DNA of 64,000 bases, taken from Pseudobythopirellula maris (GTDB taxonomy: Bacteria; Planctomycetota; Planctomycetia; Pirellulales; Lacipirellulaceae). The notes beneath the pieces are model-generated. The model had not been told where the DNA came from. It was given only the letters and a program-made list of their open reading frames with translations, and searched no databases. The position numbers were made by a program, and so were the translations under genes. Position 1 is the first letter of the stretch. Every line of letters starts with the position of its first letter. The stretch spans positions 372,001 through 436,000 of the forward strand of contig NZ_SJPQ01000004.1 in NCBI RefSeq assembly GCF_007859945.1, written 5' to 3'. Positions 45,076 through 53,745 of the stretch are shown piece by piece.

Positions 45076-46221
45076 TCAGCGTCCGACCGCGGCGACCAAC
45101 TGGTCGACCGACTCATCGAAGCGGAAGTTGAGACGCTGCGTCTCGCCGCCGCGGAGCGTGATGGTGCGCTCCTGCACCTTGCCGGCGAGCTCGACCCGCA
45201 CGGTGTAGTCCTCCCAGGCCTGGCCCTCGGCGAGGTTCTGGGTGACGTACTCACGCTCGGCGCCGCTTTGCGTGGTCGGCAAGCCGGCGAGCGTCACGCT
45301 CGCCTCGGCCGGCACGTTGAGCGACAGCTTGGTCTCGGTCGCGTCCTGTTGCTGAACCTCGGCAACCGCTTCAGCCGGCGTGAAGTCGAGGCTCGCGGTG
45401 GCGCCGCCGGTGAGCTTGGCGATCTTGGTCTCGACGACCCGCTCGCCAGCCATCTCGTACTCGACCCGCACGACGTAGTCGTAGGACTTGCCGGTCTCCA
45501 AGCCATTCGAAACGAACTGACGGCTCGCGCCGGTGCTGGTCGTGGCGTAATCGTTCACGTAAACCTGGGCGTCCGCCGGCACGTTGACGCTGAGCACACC
45601 GCTGTCAGTGACAGTGCTCTTGGCGACGATCACCGGCTTGGCGACGGTCACGCTCGAGTAGCCACCCGTGCTGCCGTAGCCGCCCGTGCTGCCATGCGAG
45701 CCCGTGCTGCCATGCGAGCCCGTGCTGCCGTAGCCGCCCGTGCTGCCGTGCGAGCCCGTGCTGCCATGCGAGCCCGTGCTGCCGTAGGAACCCGTGCTGC
45801 CGTGGGAACCGCTGCTGCCGTAAGAGGCCTTGCTGGCGTGGTGCTCACGGATGCGAGTGAAGAGTCGCTTGACGAAACCGCCACCGTGCGAGCCGCAATT
45901 GTCGGCGACCGTCACCGCCCCGTACGAGCCCGACGAGCCGTGCGAACCCGTGCTGCCGTAGGAGCCCGAGCTGCCATAGCTGCCCGTGCTGCCGTGGGAA
46001 GAGCTGGTCACAACGACCGAGGCGCCGTAGCTGCCCGACGACCCGTAGCTGCCGCTTGAACCGTAGCTGCCGCTCGAGCCGTAGCTACTCGTCGATCGAC
46101 CAAACCAGCCGTGCGATCCGCCACCGTAAGACCCGTAGCTCGCCCAAAAGGCGTCGGCTGTGCTTGCCATCGCCAGGGTGGCGGTGACTACGAGGACGCA
46201 GGACGTAAGAGTCGATTTCAT
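45076..46221 (-). CDS. Exported Ser/Gly/Tyr/His-repeat protein with two TIGR03000-type domains
   Basis: The protein has 381 residues. A signal peptide ends STADA at residue 24. Residues 30-185 are repeats of SYGSSGSYGS and SHGSTGSHGS type with few breaks. Two planctomycete-specific TIGR03000-type modules follow: LSVNVPADAQVYVNDYATTS with FVSNGLETGKSYDYVVRVEY, and LSLNVPAEASVTLAGLPTTQ with YTVRVELAG. It is probably an abundant envelope or extracellular structural protein. It has its own terminator. Confidence 0.85.
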   Translation of the reverse strand: MKSTLTSCVLVVTATLAMASTADAFWASYGSYGGGSHGWFGRSTSSYGSSGSYGSSGSYGSSGSYGASVVVTSSSHGSTGSYGSSGSYGSTGSHGSSGSYGAVTVADNCGSHGGGFVKRLFTRIREHHASKASYGSSGSHGSTGSYGSTGSHGSTGSHGSTGGYGSTGSHGSTGSHGSTGGYGSTGGYSSVTVAKPVIVAKSTVTDSGVLSVNVPADAQVYVNDYATTSTGASRQFVSNGLETGKSYDYVVRVEYEMAGERVVETKIAKLTGGATASLDFTPAEAVAEVQQQDATETKLSLNVPAEASVTLAGLPTTQSGAEREYVTQNLAEGQAWEDYTVRVELAGKVQERTITLRGGETQRLNFRFDESVDQLVAAVGR

Positions 46222-46448
46222 GGCGGGTTGGCTCCTGGAGCGGGGTAAGGGGCGACCGCTTCCTAGCGGAACACCGTGTTCTTCTAATTGGCCAGAATAT
46301 CAGCCCGTTCGCGCAATTCAAGTAATATAGGCAAAGCTTGGCGATTTTGCCTCGCATCGATCCGGCCTGCTCGCCCGGCGCTCATCCTGCCCAGCCCTCC
46401 TAGGCGGAACCGCCCCCCCACGCCCCCGTGCGGGCCCCCTGCTGGGAT

Positions 46449-47711
46449 CTACTGGGCCGCTTCGACCGACAGATCGTCCCAGGCGATCTCGCCCACGGCG
46501 CCGAGCAGGCCGATCCGCACGATCGCTTCCCGCGCCGCTAGCGGCACGGGCGCCACACGTTCGGCCTGGGTCCAGTCAAAGCTGCCCCGGAAGGGGCCAA
46601 TGACCTCGTTGGAGAGCGCGGCCCGGCGGTCGTTGTAGAACGTGATGACGAGGTAAGGCCATTCGTCGCGGCCGGGGCCTTTGCGGATCTGGTCGCCGCG
46701 CACCTGACCACGGACCCGCAGCCACGAGACCGCCCGCCCGTCGACCGCAAAGCCTTGCAGCGCCCGGCAGCCGCGGCCCGGCTCGTCGTTGAAGAACCGC
46801 AGGTGGCGAGAGCCCTCGGGCGATGTCTCGCCCGAGACCAATTCGAACTGACGCAGATAGTGCCACCACGCCGGCCGCGGGGCGGCGCCCTCGGCGCGGG
46901 GGGCGTCATCAGTCACGCCCTCGACGATCTCGAAGCCGCCGTTGTCGAGGTGGGGGTTCGCGGGATCGGGCAACGCTTCGCGTTTCTCCTCCGCCTCGCC
47001 GGTCATCGGCACAAAGAGCGTGGCGCGGAGCGTTTCCTTCTTCAGCTCGCCGTCGACCTTAGTCATGCGGTAGAGGTTCTGCTGGAACCGCTCGCCAACA
47101 GGCACGATGATCACGCCCCCTTCGGCGAGTTGGTCGACCAGCGGCTGCGGAACTTTCTCCGGCGAGCAGGTGACGATGATCCGGTCGAACGGCGCCGCCT
47201 CGGGCCAGCCGAGGTAGCCGTCGCCGATGCGGGTGTGGACATTGTCCAACTCGAGCCGCTCGAGCACCCGCGCCGCGCGGCGGCCTAGCTCCGGCACGAT
47301 CTCGATCGAGTAGACGTCTTTGACCAACGGGCTGAGCACGGCCGCCTGGTAGCCCGAGCCGGTGCCGATCTCCAGCACCCGGTCGGTGGGCTGCGGGTCG
47401 AGCTGCTCGGTCATGTAGGCGACCACAAAGGGTGGCGAGATCGTCTGCTGCGATCCGATCGGCAGCGCCATGTCGAGGTAAGACAGCTTGCGCCGCGCGA
47501 GCGGCACGAACTCGTGGCGTGGCGTCGAGCGCATCGCTTCGACGACACGCTCGTTCTCCACACCGGCGGCGACGATCTCTTCGGCGACCATCTGCTCGGC
47601 GAGCTTCTCCCAGTCGCGCAGCGACTGGGCGCTTGCGGGCGCAGCCAATGTAACGGCAATCACCCACAGCACGGGGCGCCACAGCAACGATCGATGGGGG
47701 CGGATTCGCAT
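46449..47711 (-). CDS. Exported protein-L-isoaspartate O-methyltransferase fusion
   Basis: The 420-residue protein has a signal peptide (residues 1-28, ending PASAQ). A PCMT domain follows (RHEFVPLARRKLSYLDMALP, IGSQQTISPPFVVAYMTEQL, VLEIGTGSGYQAAVL). The C-terminal 170 residues form a beta-rich, carbohydrate-binding-like domain. PCMT repairs damaged aspartate residues using S-adenosylmethionine, normally in the cytoplasm. The signal peptide suggests a periplasmic form, which is odd because the cofactor would have to be available there. Confidence 0.85.
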   Translation of the reverse strand: MRIRPHRSLLWRPVLWVIAVTLAAPASAQSLRDWEKLAEQMVAEEIVAAGVENERVVEAMRSTPRHEFVPLARRKLSYLDMALPIGSQQTISPPFVVAYMTEQLDPQPTDRVLEIGTGSGYQAAVLSPLVKDVYSIEIVPELGRRAARVLERLELDNVHTRIGDGYLGWPEAAPFDRIIVTCSPEKVPQPLVDQLAEGGVIIVPVGERFQQNLYRMTKVDGELKKETLRATLFVPMTGEAEEKREALPDPANPHLDNGGFEIVEGVTDDAPRAEGAAPRPAWWHYLRQFELVSGETSPEGSRHLRFFNDEPGRGCRALQGFAVDGRAVSWLRVRGQVRGDQIRKGPGRDEWPYLVITFYNDRRAALSNEVIGPFRGSFDWTQAERVAPVPLAAREAIVRIGLLGAVGEIAWDDLSVEAAQ

Positions 47712-47918
47712 AGGGAGGGGACCTCGGCGCGACTTGGCTCTGACGACTCGGGCCTTAGGGGTTTAAAGTGGGCGTCTCCGGAGAGGGCCGATGGGGAGGT
47801 CGTTCGACGCCCGTGAACCAACAGCGACCGATACGACATCCCCCCCTACAATATGGCACACGGCCGGCCCCCTGCCCTGCCCTTCTTACAAATCGCACAA
47901 CCCCACCCGAAGCGCCCG

Positions 47919-49106
47919 ATGCCAGCCGATGCCCAGCCAACGACCGATCCAGCTACGACCGCCGCCACCCGGGCCGCCCTGCGGGCCGAGATGCCAGTCG
48001 CCGAGCGGTGGGCCTACTTCGACCACGCCGCCGTGGCGCCGCTGAGCGCGCCGGCCGCCCGGGCGATCGCCGACTGGTCGTCGCAGGCCGCCCAGCAGGG
48101 AGACACCGTGTGGCTCGAGTGGGCCGCCCGCGTCGAAGCGACCCGCAAGACGGCAGCCCGCCTCGTCGGCGCAGGCGCCGACGAGATCGCCTTGCTGAGC
48201 AACACCACGCAAGGGATAAACCTGGTGGCCGAGGGCGTCGATTGGCGTGAAGGGGACAACGTGGTGACACTCGCCGACGAGTTCCCCTCGAACCTGCTGC
48301 CGTGGCTCAACCAGCAGCCCAAGGGGGTCGAGGTGCGCCGCGTGGCTACCGACCGCGGCCGCTTGGATCTCGACGACTTGCGCAAGGCGTGCGACAACCG
48401 CACCCGCGTCGTCTCGGTCAGCTGGGTCGGCTACTCGACCGGCTACCGGCAAGACATCGACGCGATCGCCGAGATCGCCCACGACGCCGGGGCGTTGTTC
48501 TTCCTCGACGCGATCCAGGGCCTCGGCGTGCTGCCGCTGAGCGTGCGCGACACGCCGATCGACTTTCTGGCGGCCGACGGCCACAAATGGATGCTCGGCC
48601 CCGAGGGGGCGGCCGTCGCTTACTTCCGCAAAGAGAACCTCGACCGCTTGCACGCCACGGGCGTCGGCTGGAACAGCGTCACGCCGCAGGCCGATTTCAG
48701 TCAGATCACCGAGCTCGTGTTGCGGCCCTCGGCGACGCGGTTCGAAGGCGGCTCGGCCAACATGCCCGGCCAGCACGGCCTGGGGGCGAGCCTCGAGTTG
48801 CTCACCCGCGAGCCGACCGCTCGCACGGCCGCCGCGATCCTCGAAACCACCGATCTCGCTTGCGAGCGGTTGCGAGAGATCGGCGCCGAACTCGCCACGC
48901 ACCGCTCGGCCGAGCCCTCGGGCCACGACCCCCGGTCGGGCATTGTGGCGTTCACGCTCCCCGGCCGCGAGCCGACCGAGGTTCGCAAGCGTTGCCTCGC
49001 AGCGGGCGTCGCCCTCAGCGCACGCAGCGGCCGCTTGCGTTTGAGCGCCCACGCCTACAACACCGCCGACGACGTCGATTGGCTGATCGAAGCGCTGAGG
49101 GGCTAG
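47919..49106 (+). CDS. Aminotransferase class V (cysteine desulfurase/kynureninase-like)
   Basis: The protein has 395 residues from the ATG at 47919. Fold-type I PLP features are present: YFDHAAVAPLSAPAARAI, LLSNTTQGINLVAEGVDW, FLDAIQGLGVLPLSV, and FLAADGHKWMLGPEGAA, which contains the PLP Lys. There is no obvious cysteine-desulfurase active Cys loop, so the substrate is uncertain. An upstream in-frame ATG at 47853 looks non-coding. Confidence 0.88.
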   Translation: MPADAQPTTDPATTAATRAALRAEMPVAERWAYFDHAAVAPLSAPAARAIADWSSQAAQQGDTVWLEWAARVEATRKTAARLVGAGADEIALLSNTTQGINLVAEGVDWREGDNVVTLADEFPSNLLPWLNQQPKGVEVRRVATDRGRLDLDDLRKACDNRTRVVSVSWVGYSTGYRQDIDAIAEIAHDAGALFFLDAIQGLGVLPLSVRDTPIDFLAADGHKWMLGPEGAAVAYFRKENLDRLHATGVGWNSVTPQADFSQITELVLRPSATRFEGGSANMPGQHGLGASLELLTREPTARTAAAILETTDLACERLREIGAELATHRSAEPSGHDPRSGIVAFTLPGREPTEVRKRCLAAGVALSARSGRLRLSAHAYNTADDVDWLIEALRG

Positions 49107-49175
49107 GGGCTAGGGACGCGCCGGACCATAATCGCCTGAGGCGTTTCTAACCCCTAACCCCTAGTTCCTAGCCCC
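49099..49175 (+). terminator. Imperfect GGGGCTAGGGGCTAGGG hairpin
   Basis: GGGGCTAGGGGCTAGGGA (49099-49116) overlaps the stop codon and pairs imperfectly with the CCCCTAGTTCCTAGCCCC stretch ending at 49175. It lies between the aminotransferase gene and coaD. It is terminator-like without a T-run. Confidence 0.45.
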
Positions 49176-49200
49176 TCCCCCTCTCCTCCCTCCTCCGCCC

Positions 49201-49698
49201 ATGCCGCGCCGCGCTGTTTACACCGGTTCTTTCGACCCGATCACGCTGGGACACCTCAATGTGATCGAACGCGGCCGTCTGCTGTGCGACGAGCTCATCG
49301 TGGGCGTCGGGGTGAACCCTCACAAGACGCCGCTGTTCGACGCCGACGAGCGCGTCGCCCTCGTCGAGCAGACGATCGCGGCGGCCGACGGCCGACTCGA
49401 TCACGTGCGCGTCAAGCGATTCGAGGGTCTCGCCGTGCGGTTCGTCCGCGAGATGGGCGCCGAGTTGATCGTCCGTGGCGTGCGCACGCTATCGGACATG
49501 GAAGCCGAGTTCACGATGATCCTGGCCAACAGGAAGCTCGACCCCACGATCGAGACCGTCTTCTTCATGGCCGGCGACGAATACTCGCACATCTCCAGCT
49601 CGCTGATCCGCCAGATCACCCCGCTGGCGAGCGACGAGGAGCTGTCGCGCTTCGTCCCCAAAGCGATCATCCCCGCCCTGCGGGCGAAGCTGAACTAG
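49201..49698 (+). CDS. coaD: Pantetheine-phosphate adenylyltransferase
   Basis: The 165-residue protein has the nucleotidyltransferase motif YTGSFDPITLGHLNVIERG at the start and the late EYSHISSSLIRQI, both diagnostic of CoaD. It adenylates 4'-phosphopantetheine in the penultimate step of coenzyme A synthesis. Length is typical. Confidence 0.96.
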   Translation: MPRRAVYTGSFDPITLGHLNVIERGRLLCDELIVGVGVNPHKTPLFDADERVALVEQTIAAADGRLDHVRVKRFEGLAVRFVREMGAELIVRGVRTLSDMEAEFTMILANRKLDPTIETVFFMAGDEYSHISSSLIRQITPLASDEELSRFVPKAIIPALRAKLN

Positions 49699-49757
49699 AT
49701 GTACCCCGAGTGCGGATTGGGGCGGCCCCCATTCACCGTCGGTGGTAAACTTGGGGC

Positions 49758-50150
49758 ATGCAGCCGACGATCGCCCAACACGTCGAGATCCGCCCCAACC
49801 GCGGCGGCGGCCAACGCGCTTACGTCGCTGGCACGCGGGTGCGTGTGCAGGACATCGTCCCCGACCACGAGCGTCACGGCTTGTCGATCGAAGAGATCGT
49901 TCGCAACTACCCGCAGCTCACGATCGCCCAGGTTCACGCCGCTCTGGCGTACTACTTCGACAACCGCGAACTTGTGCGTGAGCATATACGCGACGCCGAT
50001 TTCTTACTGATCGCAAGCGAGCGGAGCGATCACCTGGGCATCGTCTACTGGACCGAGAGGAATCACTTCGGGCAGCCAATCCGCGACCTCGACAACCTCT
50101 GCTTCGACACGACGCCCGAGCACATGGCGGGCGTCGTTCGATTCTTGTAA
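49758..50150 (+). CDS. DUF433 antitoxin fused to a PIN-like toxin tail (remnant)
   Basis: The protein has 130 residues. Residues 1-78 are a DUF433 antitoxin-like domain (AYVAGTRVRVQDIV, then GLSIEEIVRNYPQLTIAQVH). Residues 80-130 (DADFLLIASERSDHLGIVYW, then TTPEHMAGVVRFL) look like the C-terminal half of a DUF5615/Mut7-C-type PIN-like toxin. The toxin N-terminus with its first Asp residues is missing, so an in-frame deletion probably fused a toxin-antitoxin pair and inactivated the toxin. Confidence 0.7.
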   Translation: MQPTIAQHVEIRPNRGGGQRAYVAGTRVRVQDIVPDHERHGLSIEEIVRNYPQLTIAQVHAALAYYFDNRELVREHIRDADFLLIASERSDHLGIVYWTERNHFGQPIRDLDNLCFDTTPEHMAGVVRFL

Positions 50151-50165
50151 TTGACTGAGGACGAA

Positions 50166-50240
50166 TGGGACGCGGATGAACGCGGATTTAAAAAGATCGA
50201 AGATTTTTCATCCGCGTTCATCCGCTTGATCCGCGTCCCA
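50166..50240. terminator. Long palindromic repeat between convergent genes
   Basis: TGGGACGCGGATGAACGCGG, then ATTT, pairs with ATCCGCGTTCATCCGC and ATCCGCGTCCCA; the centre is AT-rich. It can form a long hairpin between two convergent stops and probably ends transcription both ways. The ATCCGCGTTCATCCGCGT motif is a repeat I associate with planctomycete intergenic DNA. Confidence 0.75.
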
Positions 50241-50244
50241 TTTG

Positions 50245-51369
50245 TCACGCCGTCAGGCGGATCGCCTGCAACGCCACGGCCGCCAGACCGACGATCGCCA
50301 ACAGGGTCTTGGCGTCTTCGAACCAGTCGGGGCCATCGGCGGCTGCGATCGCCTCTGGCTGCGAAGCTTCCGCGGGGGCGGGGCTCGCGGACCAGCCGCC
50401 TTGCTCTTTCGGCTGTTTGGCGACCGTGGTCGGCCCGAAGGCGGCGGCCATTTGTTGCTCGCTCGGCGGGCTGTAGAGCGGACTCAGCTCGCCGCTCTGC
50501 GGCTGGGGGCGGATCTCTTGGGCGGTGCGGTCCGCGGTCAGGAACGGATCGTGCGGCGGCGATTCCTGCTCGATCTTCTCTTCGGCGTTCGCCGTCCGCT
50601 CCAGCGCCGTGAGACGCGTGGCCCCCGACGGCTTGGCGTGGGCGACAGCGGCGACCGGGGCGCCGATGTCGGGGGCCAGGCTCGCCAGGAACCGCTCGAC
50701 GCGGCCGCCGAACGAACCGAGCGTGGTCCCCTCCCCTGCCCCGAACAGCACGCCCGCCAGCTCGCCGCGAGCGTTGAGAATCGGCCCCCCCGAGTCGCCC
50801 TGCCTCGCCTCAACGTCGAGCTCCACCAGCTCACGAGGCAGCCCGACGCGGGGCGAGTAGTAATCGGTGCAGCGACCCGTCGCCGCGCGATAATCCCCCT
50901 GGCCGTAGCCGCAGATGGTGAGCAGATCGCCCTGCCTGGGAGGCGACATCGCCACGGCGATCGGCTCGGTCGGCGGGCGCCAGACCACCAGCGCAGCCAG
51001 GTCCCAGTCGTTGTCGAGCTTCAGCGCCCGCCCCTCGCTGCGGAAGCCGCTCGGAAAGACGACCTCGATCTTGCCGGTCGCGTCGCGCACCACGTGCCAG
51101 TTGGTCACCACCAAACCGTGTCGCTCGCGAGCGTCGATCAGGGCGCCGCTGCCGTACGCCTTGCCGTCGCGCTCGTCGACCACGATCCGGCAGACCGCCG
51201 GGTGTGGCGTGCGGCTCGCACCGGCGGCGGCCCCTCGTGGTGCGGCGCCTAGCGCAAACCGCTCGCCACGCGCGTCGCCCGCCGCCGCAAGCAACGCGAG
51301 CGCCAGCGAAGCGGCGGCCCATGCCCCCACCCGCAGACGCACGAACGGTTTAATAGTTGGCTTCGCCAT
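50245..51369 (-). CDS. Trypsin-like (S1C) serine protease with C-terminal membrane helix
   Basis: The 374-residue protein has an N-terminal signal or anchor helix. Catalytic residues are His in VTNWHVVRD, Asp in DNDWDLAALVV, and Ser in ARQGDSGGPILN. There is no PDZ domain. A long Pro/Gln-rich linker leads to a C-terminal helix (TLLAIVGLAAVALQA). It probably acts in the periplasm, held to the membrane by its tail. Confidence 0.88.
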   Translation of the reverse strand: MAKPTIKPFVRLRVGAWAAASLALALLAAAGDARGERFALGAAPRGAAAGASRTPHPAVCRIVVDERDGKAYGSGALIDARERHGLVVTNWHVVRDATGKIEVVFPSGFRSEGRALKLDNDWDLAALVVWRPPTEPIAVAMSPPRQGDLLTICGYGQGDYRAATGRCTDYYSPRVGLPRELVELDVEARQGDSGGPILNARGELAGVLFGAGEGTTLGSFGGRVERFLASLAPDIGAPVAAVAHAKPSGATRLTALERTANAEEKIEQESPPHDPFLTADRTAQEIRPQPQSGELSPLYSPPSEQQMAAAFGPTTVAKQPKEQGGWSASPAPAEASQPEAIAAADGPDWFEDAKTLLAIVGLAAVALQAIRLTA

Positions 51370-51474
51370 GAACGTGCCGAGCGAGACGTTGCTGCGTGTG
51401 ACAGGCGGTGGGAAAGATGGCAGTCTGCGGCCCTCCGCGCATCCGCGGGTCGCCTTGTTTCTAACGGAGGGGGA

Positions 51475-51693
51475 TCACGATTCTCCGTTGCGTTCGGTCC
51501 GCAGCCCGCGGCCGCCGCGGAGCTCACGCTCGCACTCGTTAGCGAGGATGTATCGCAACAGTTGGTTGCGCACCGGGGCGCCGGCAGGCGGCTTGCTGGC
51601 GTCGAGCGCCGGGAAATCGTAGCGGAGTTTCGCCAGGGCAAAGGGACGGGCCGCCGGCGCGGCGCCGACCTGCGGGCGGTGAGAGAGGGCCAT
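51475..51693 (-). CDS. Small hypothetical protein
   Basis: The 72-residue basic protein has KLRYDFPALDASKPPAGAP and NQLLRYILANECEREL. It has coding-like composition and lies between two leftward genes. No known domain is seen; it may be a planctomycete-specific small protein. Confidence 0.45.
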   Translation of the reverse strand: MALSHRPQVGAAPAARPFALAKLRYDFPALDASKPPAGAPVRNQLLRYILANECERELRGGRGLRTERNGES

Positions 51694-51945
51694 AGGCGCG
51701 GTTCCTCATCACGGGGGGATGGGATGACCGCCCGGAGGCTTTCCGTTGCCTGGGGGGTGCGCTCGGCCGTCTTGCACGGACGGCCGGCGGTGGTCGGTGG
51801 GGTTCGGCGACTTCCTGTAAGGCAATGCACGGCACAACCGTGCGCTACCCGCCGTCTCAGGGAATCGACCACCCGACCGACATATCTCGAAAAGAATCTC
51901 GCAGCCGGGCGAGGTCGCCTCAGGCCGCACGACCGTTGGCGCCGG

Positions 51946-53493
51946 TCAGCTCGCCGCAGGCGGCGTCGCTTGCAGGATCGCTCGCACGATCCCCTCGGCA
52001 GTCGCCTCCTGGGCGATTGCGTCCGCCGGCGCGCCGTGGTCCGCGGCGGCCGCGGCGGTGAGCGGGCTGATCGCCACGAGGCGGGCGCCCTTGAGGGCGT
52101 CGCCGTAGCGACGCACCACCGAGACGGCGCTCGCCGGGCTGGTGAGCGTGACCCAGCCGATCTCACCCGAGCGGAGCGAGGCGATCGTCTCTTCCGAGGC
52201 GGGGCCCGCGTCGCGGCTCTGGTAGGCGATGACCGATTCGACCCGCACGCCCGCCGACGAGAGTTCCTCGGCGAGCGTCGCTCGCGAGCGGTTGGCCTGC
52301 ACCAGCAACGCCTTGGCGCCGAGCGCGTCGCCCGTGTCGCAGCCAGCCACGGCGGCCGCCACGATGGCCGCCGCCAACTCCTCGGCGTTGTACCGCGACG
52401 GGGTGACGTCTGGCTCGAGGCCGTAGCGGCGCAACGCCTCGGCCGTCGCCGGCCCGACGGCCGCGATCGTGCAGCCGGCAAACACTCGGGCGTCGCGGCC
52501 GAGCGTTCGGCACCGCCCCATGAAGTGCTCCACACCGTTCTGGCTCGCGAACGCCACGGCGGTGAATGTTTGCAGTCGGGCGATCGCGTCGTCGACCGGA
52601 CGCCAATCGTCGGGCGGGGCGATCTCGATCGCCGGCTCCAGGGCAACCCGCGCGCCCAGGTCGGCGAGTCGCCGGCAGAGAGCCCTCGATTGCTCACGCG
52701 GCCGAGTGACCAGCACCGTTTGACCGAACAACGGCCGGCCGGTGAACCAGTCGGCCGCCTGGCCGCGACGCCTAACGGCGCCAACGATCGCCACGAGCGG
52801 CGGGCGGATCGACTCGCGCTCGATCAGATCGGGCAGGCCGCCGAGCGTGGTGTCGTGGGTCGTTTGGTCGGCGTGCGAGCAGCGTCGCACGAGCAGCACC
52901 GGCGTGTCGGCCGGCTTGCCGTGGTCGATCAATGCGCGGCTCCAGCGGGGGGCGGTGGTCACCCCCATGTAAACAACCAGCGTGCCGGGGAAAGCGGCCA
53001 ACGCGCCGAAGTCGAGCGATTCCTCCTCCGACTTGCCGGGGCGTTCGCTGCCCGTCACGAGCGCGACGCACGACGACTGCTCACGGTCGGTCACCGTAAC
53101 GCCGGCGTACGCCCCGGCCGCCAGCGCGGTCGTGACGCCCGGCACGATCTCCAGCGGCGTTCCGGCAGCGGCGCAGGCGTCGATCTCCTCGGCCAGCCGG
53201 CCGAAAACGCTCGGGTCGCCTCCCTTGAGACGCACCACCCGCTTGCCGTCCAACGCGTCGGCGGTCATCCGGGCGTTGATCTCTTGCTGCGTCCAAATCT
53301 TGCCCACGCCGTGCCGACCGAGGCAGATCCGCTCGGCCCCTGTCGGGGCGAGGTCCACCAGCGCCGGGCTCGCCAAGTAGTCGTAGAGCACCACATCGGC
53401 CTCGGCGAGGCACTGGGCGCCGCGGATGGTCAGCAGGCCAGGGTCTCCCGGGCCGGCGCCGACTAGAAACACTTTTCCCGTGGTTTGATCCAA
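51946..53493 (-). CDS. Fused uroporphyrinogen-III C-methyltransferase/uroporphyrinogen-III synthase
   Basis: The protein has about 515 residues from a TTG at 53493. The N-terminal half is CobA/SUMT (FLVGAGPGDPGLLTIRGAQ, VRLKGGDPSVFGRLAEE). The C-terminal half is HemD (VLVTRPREQSRALCRRLADL, FASQNGVEHFM, VIAYQSR). HemD closes the tetrapyrrole ring and CobA methylates it toward siroheme or cobalamin. The frame stays open far upstream of 53493 but that part overlaps the divergent TPR gene and is not real. Confidence 0.9.
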   Translation of the reverse strand: MDQTTGKVFLVGAGPGDPGLLTIRGAQCLAEADVVLYDYLASPALVDLAPTGAERICLGRHGVGKIWTQQEINARMTADALDGKRVVRLKGGDPSVFGRLAEEIDACAAAGTPLEIVPGVTTALAAGAYAGVTVTDREQSSCVALVTGSERPGKSEEESLDFGALAAFPGTLVVYMGVTTAPRWSRALIDHGKPADTPVLLVRRCSHADQTTHDTTLGGLPDLIERESIRPPLVAIVGAVRRRGQAADWFTGRPLFGQTVLVTRPREQSRALCRRLADLGARVALEPAIEIAPPDDWRPVDDAIARLQTFTAVAFASQNGVEHFMGRCRTLGRDARVFAGCTIAAVGPATAEALRRYGLEPDVTPSRYNAEELAAAIVAAAVAGCDTGDALGAKALLVQANRSRATLAEELSSAGVRVESVIAYQSRDAGPASEETIASLRSGEIGWVTLTSPASAVSVVRRYGDALKGARLVAISPLTAAAAADHGAPADAIAQEATAEGIVRAILQATPPAAS

Positions 53494-53745
53494 ATGGGTA
53501 GTCGCTGCGTAGGGCGGGTGGCGTGATGAAACGGGGGACGCGGGGCTCGGCACTGGGGGAGAATGGCCCACGATCTGGCGCCAGTATTGCCGCAAACCGT
53601 TTTCAGCACGAGGGTTGTGTGTAGGTGAGGCCGTTCGATACTCGCTGGAGTCCGGCGGCGAGAGTGCTAAGATACAACATAGCGCCCCAGGGAGCGTTAC
53701 CCTGCGCTTCTCCGAATCCTTCTCGATCTCCCCAATCGTCAGCCC

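Noticed and set aside
45648-45930. CRISPR-like short repeats
   Set aside because: The periodic 9- to 15-bp units are in-frame codons for Ser-Gly-Ser-His/Tyr in a secreted protein; there are no spacers.
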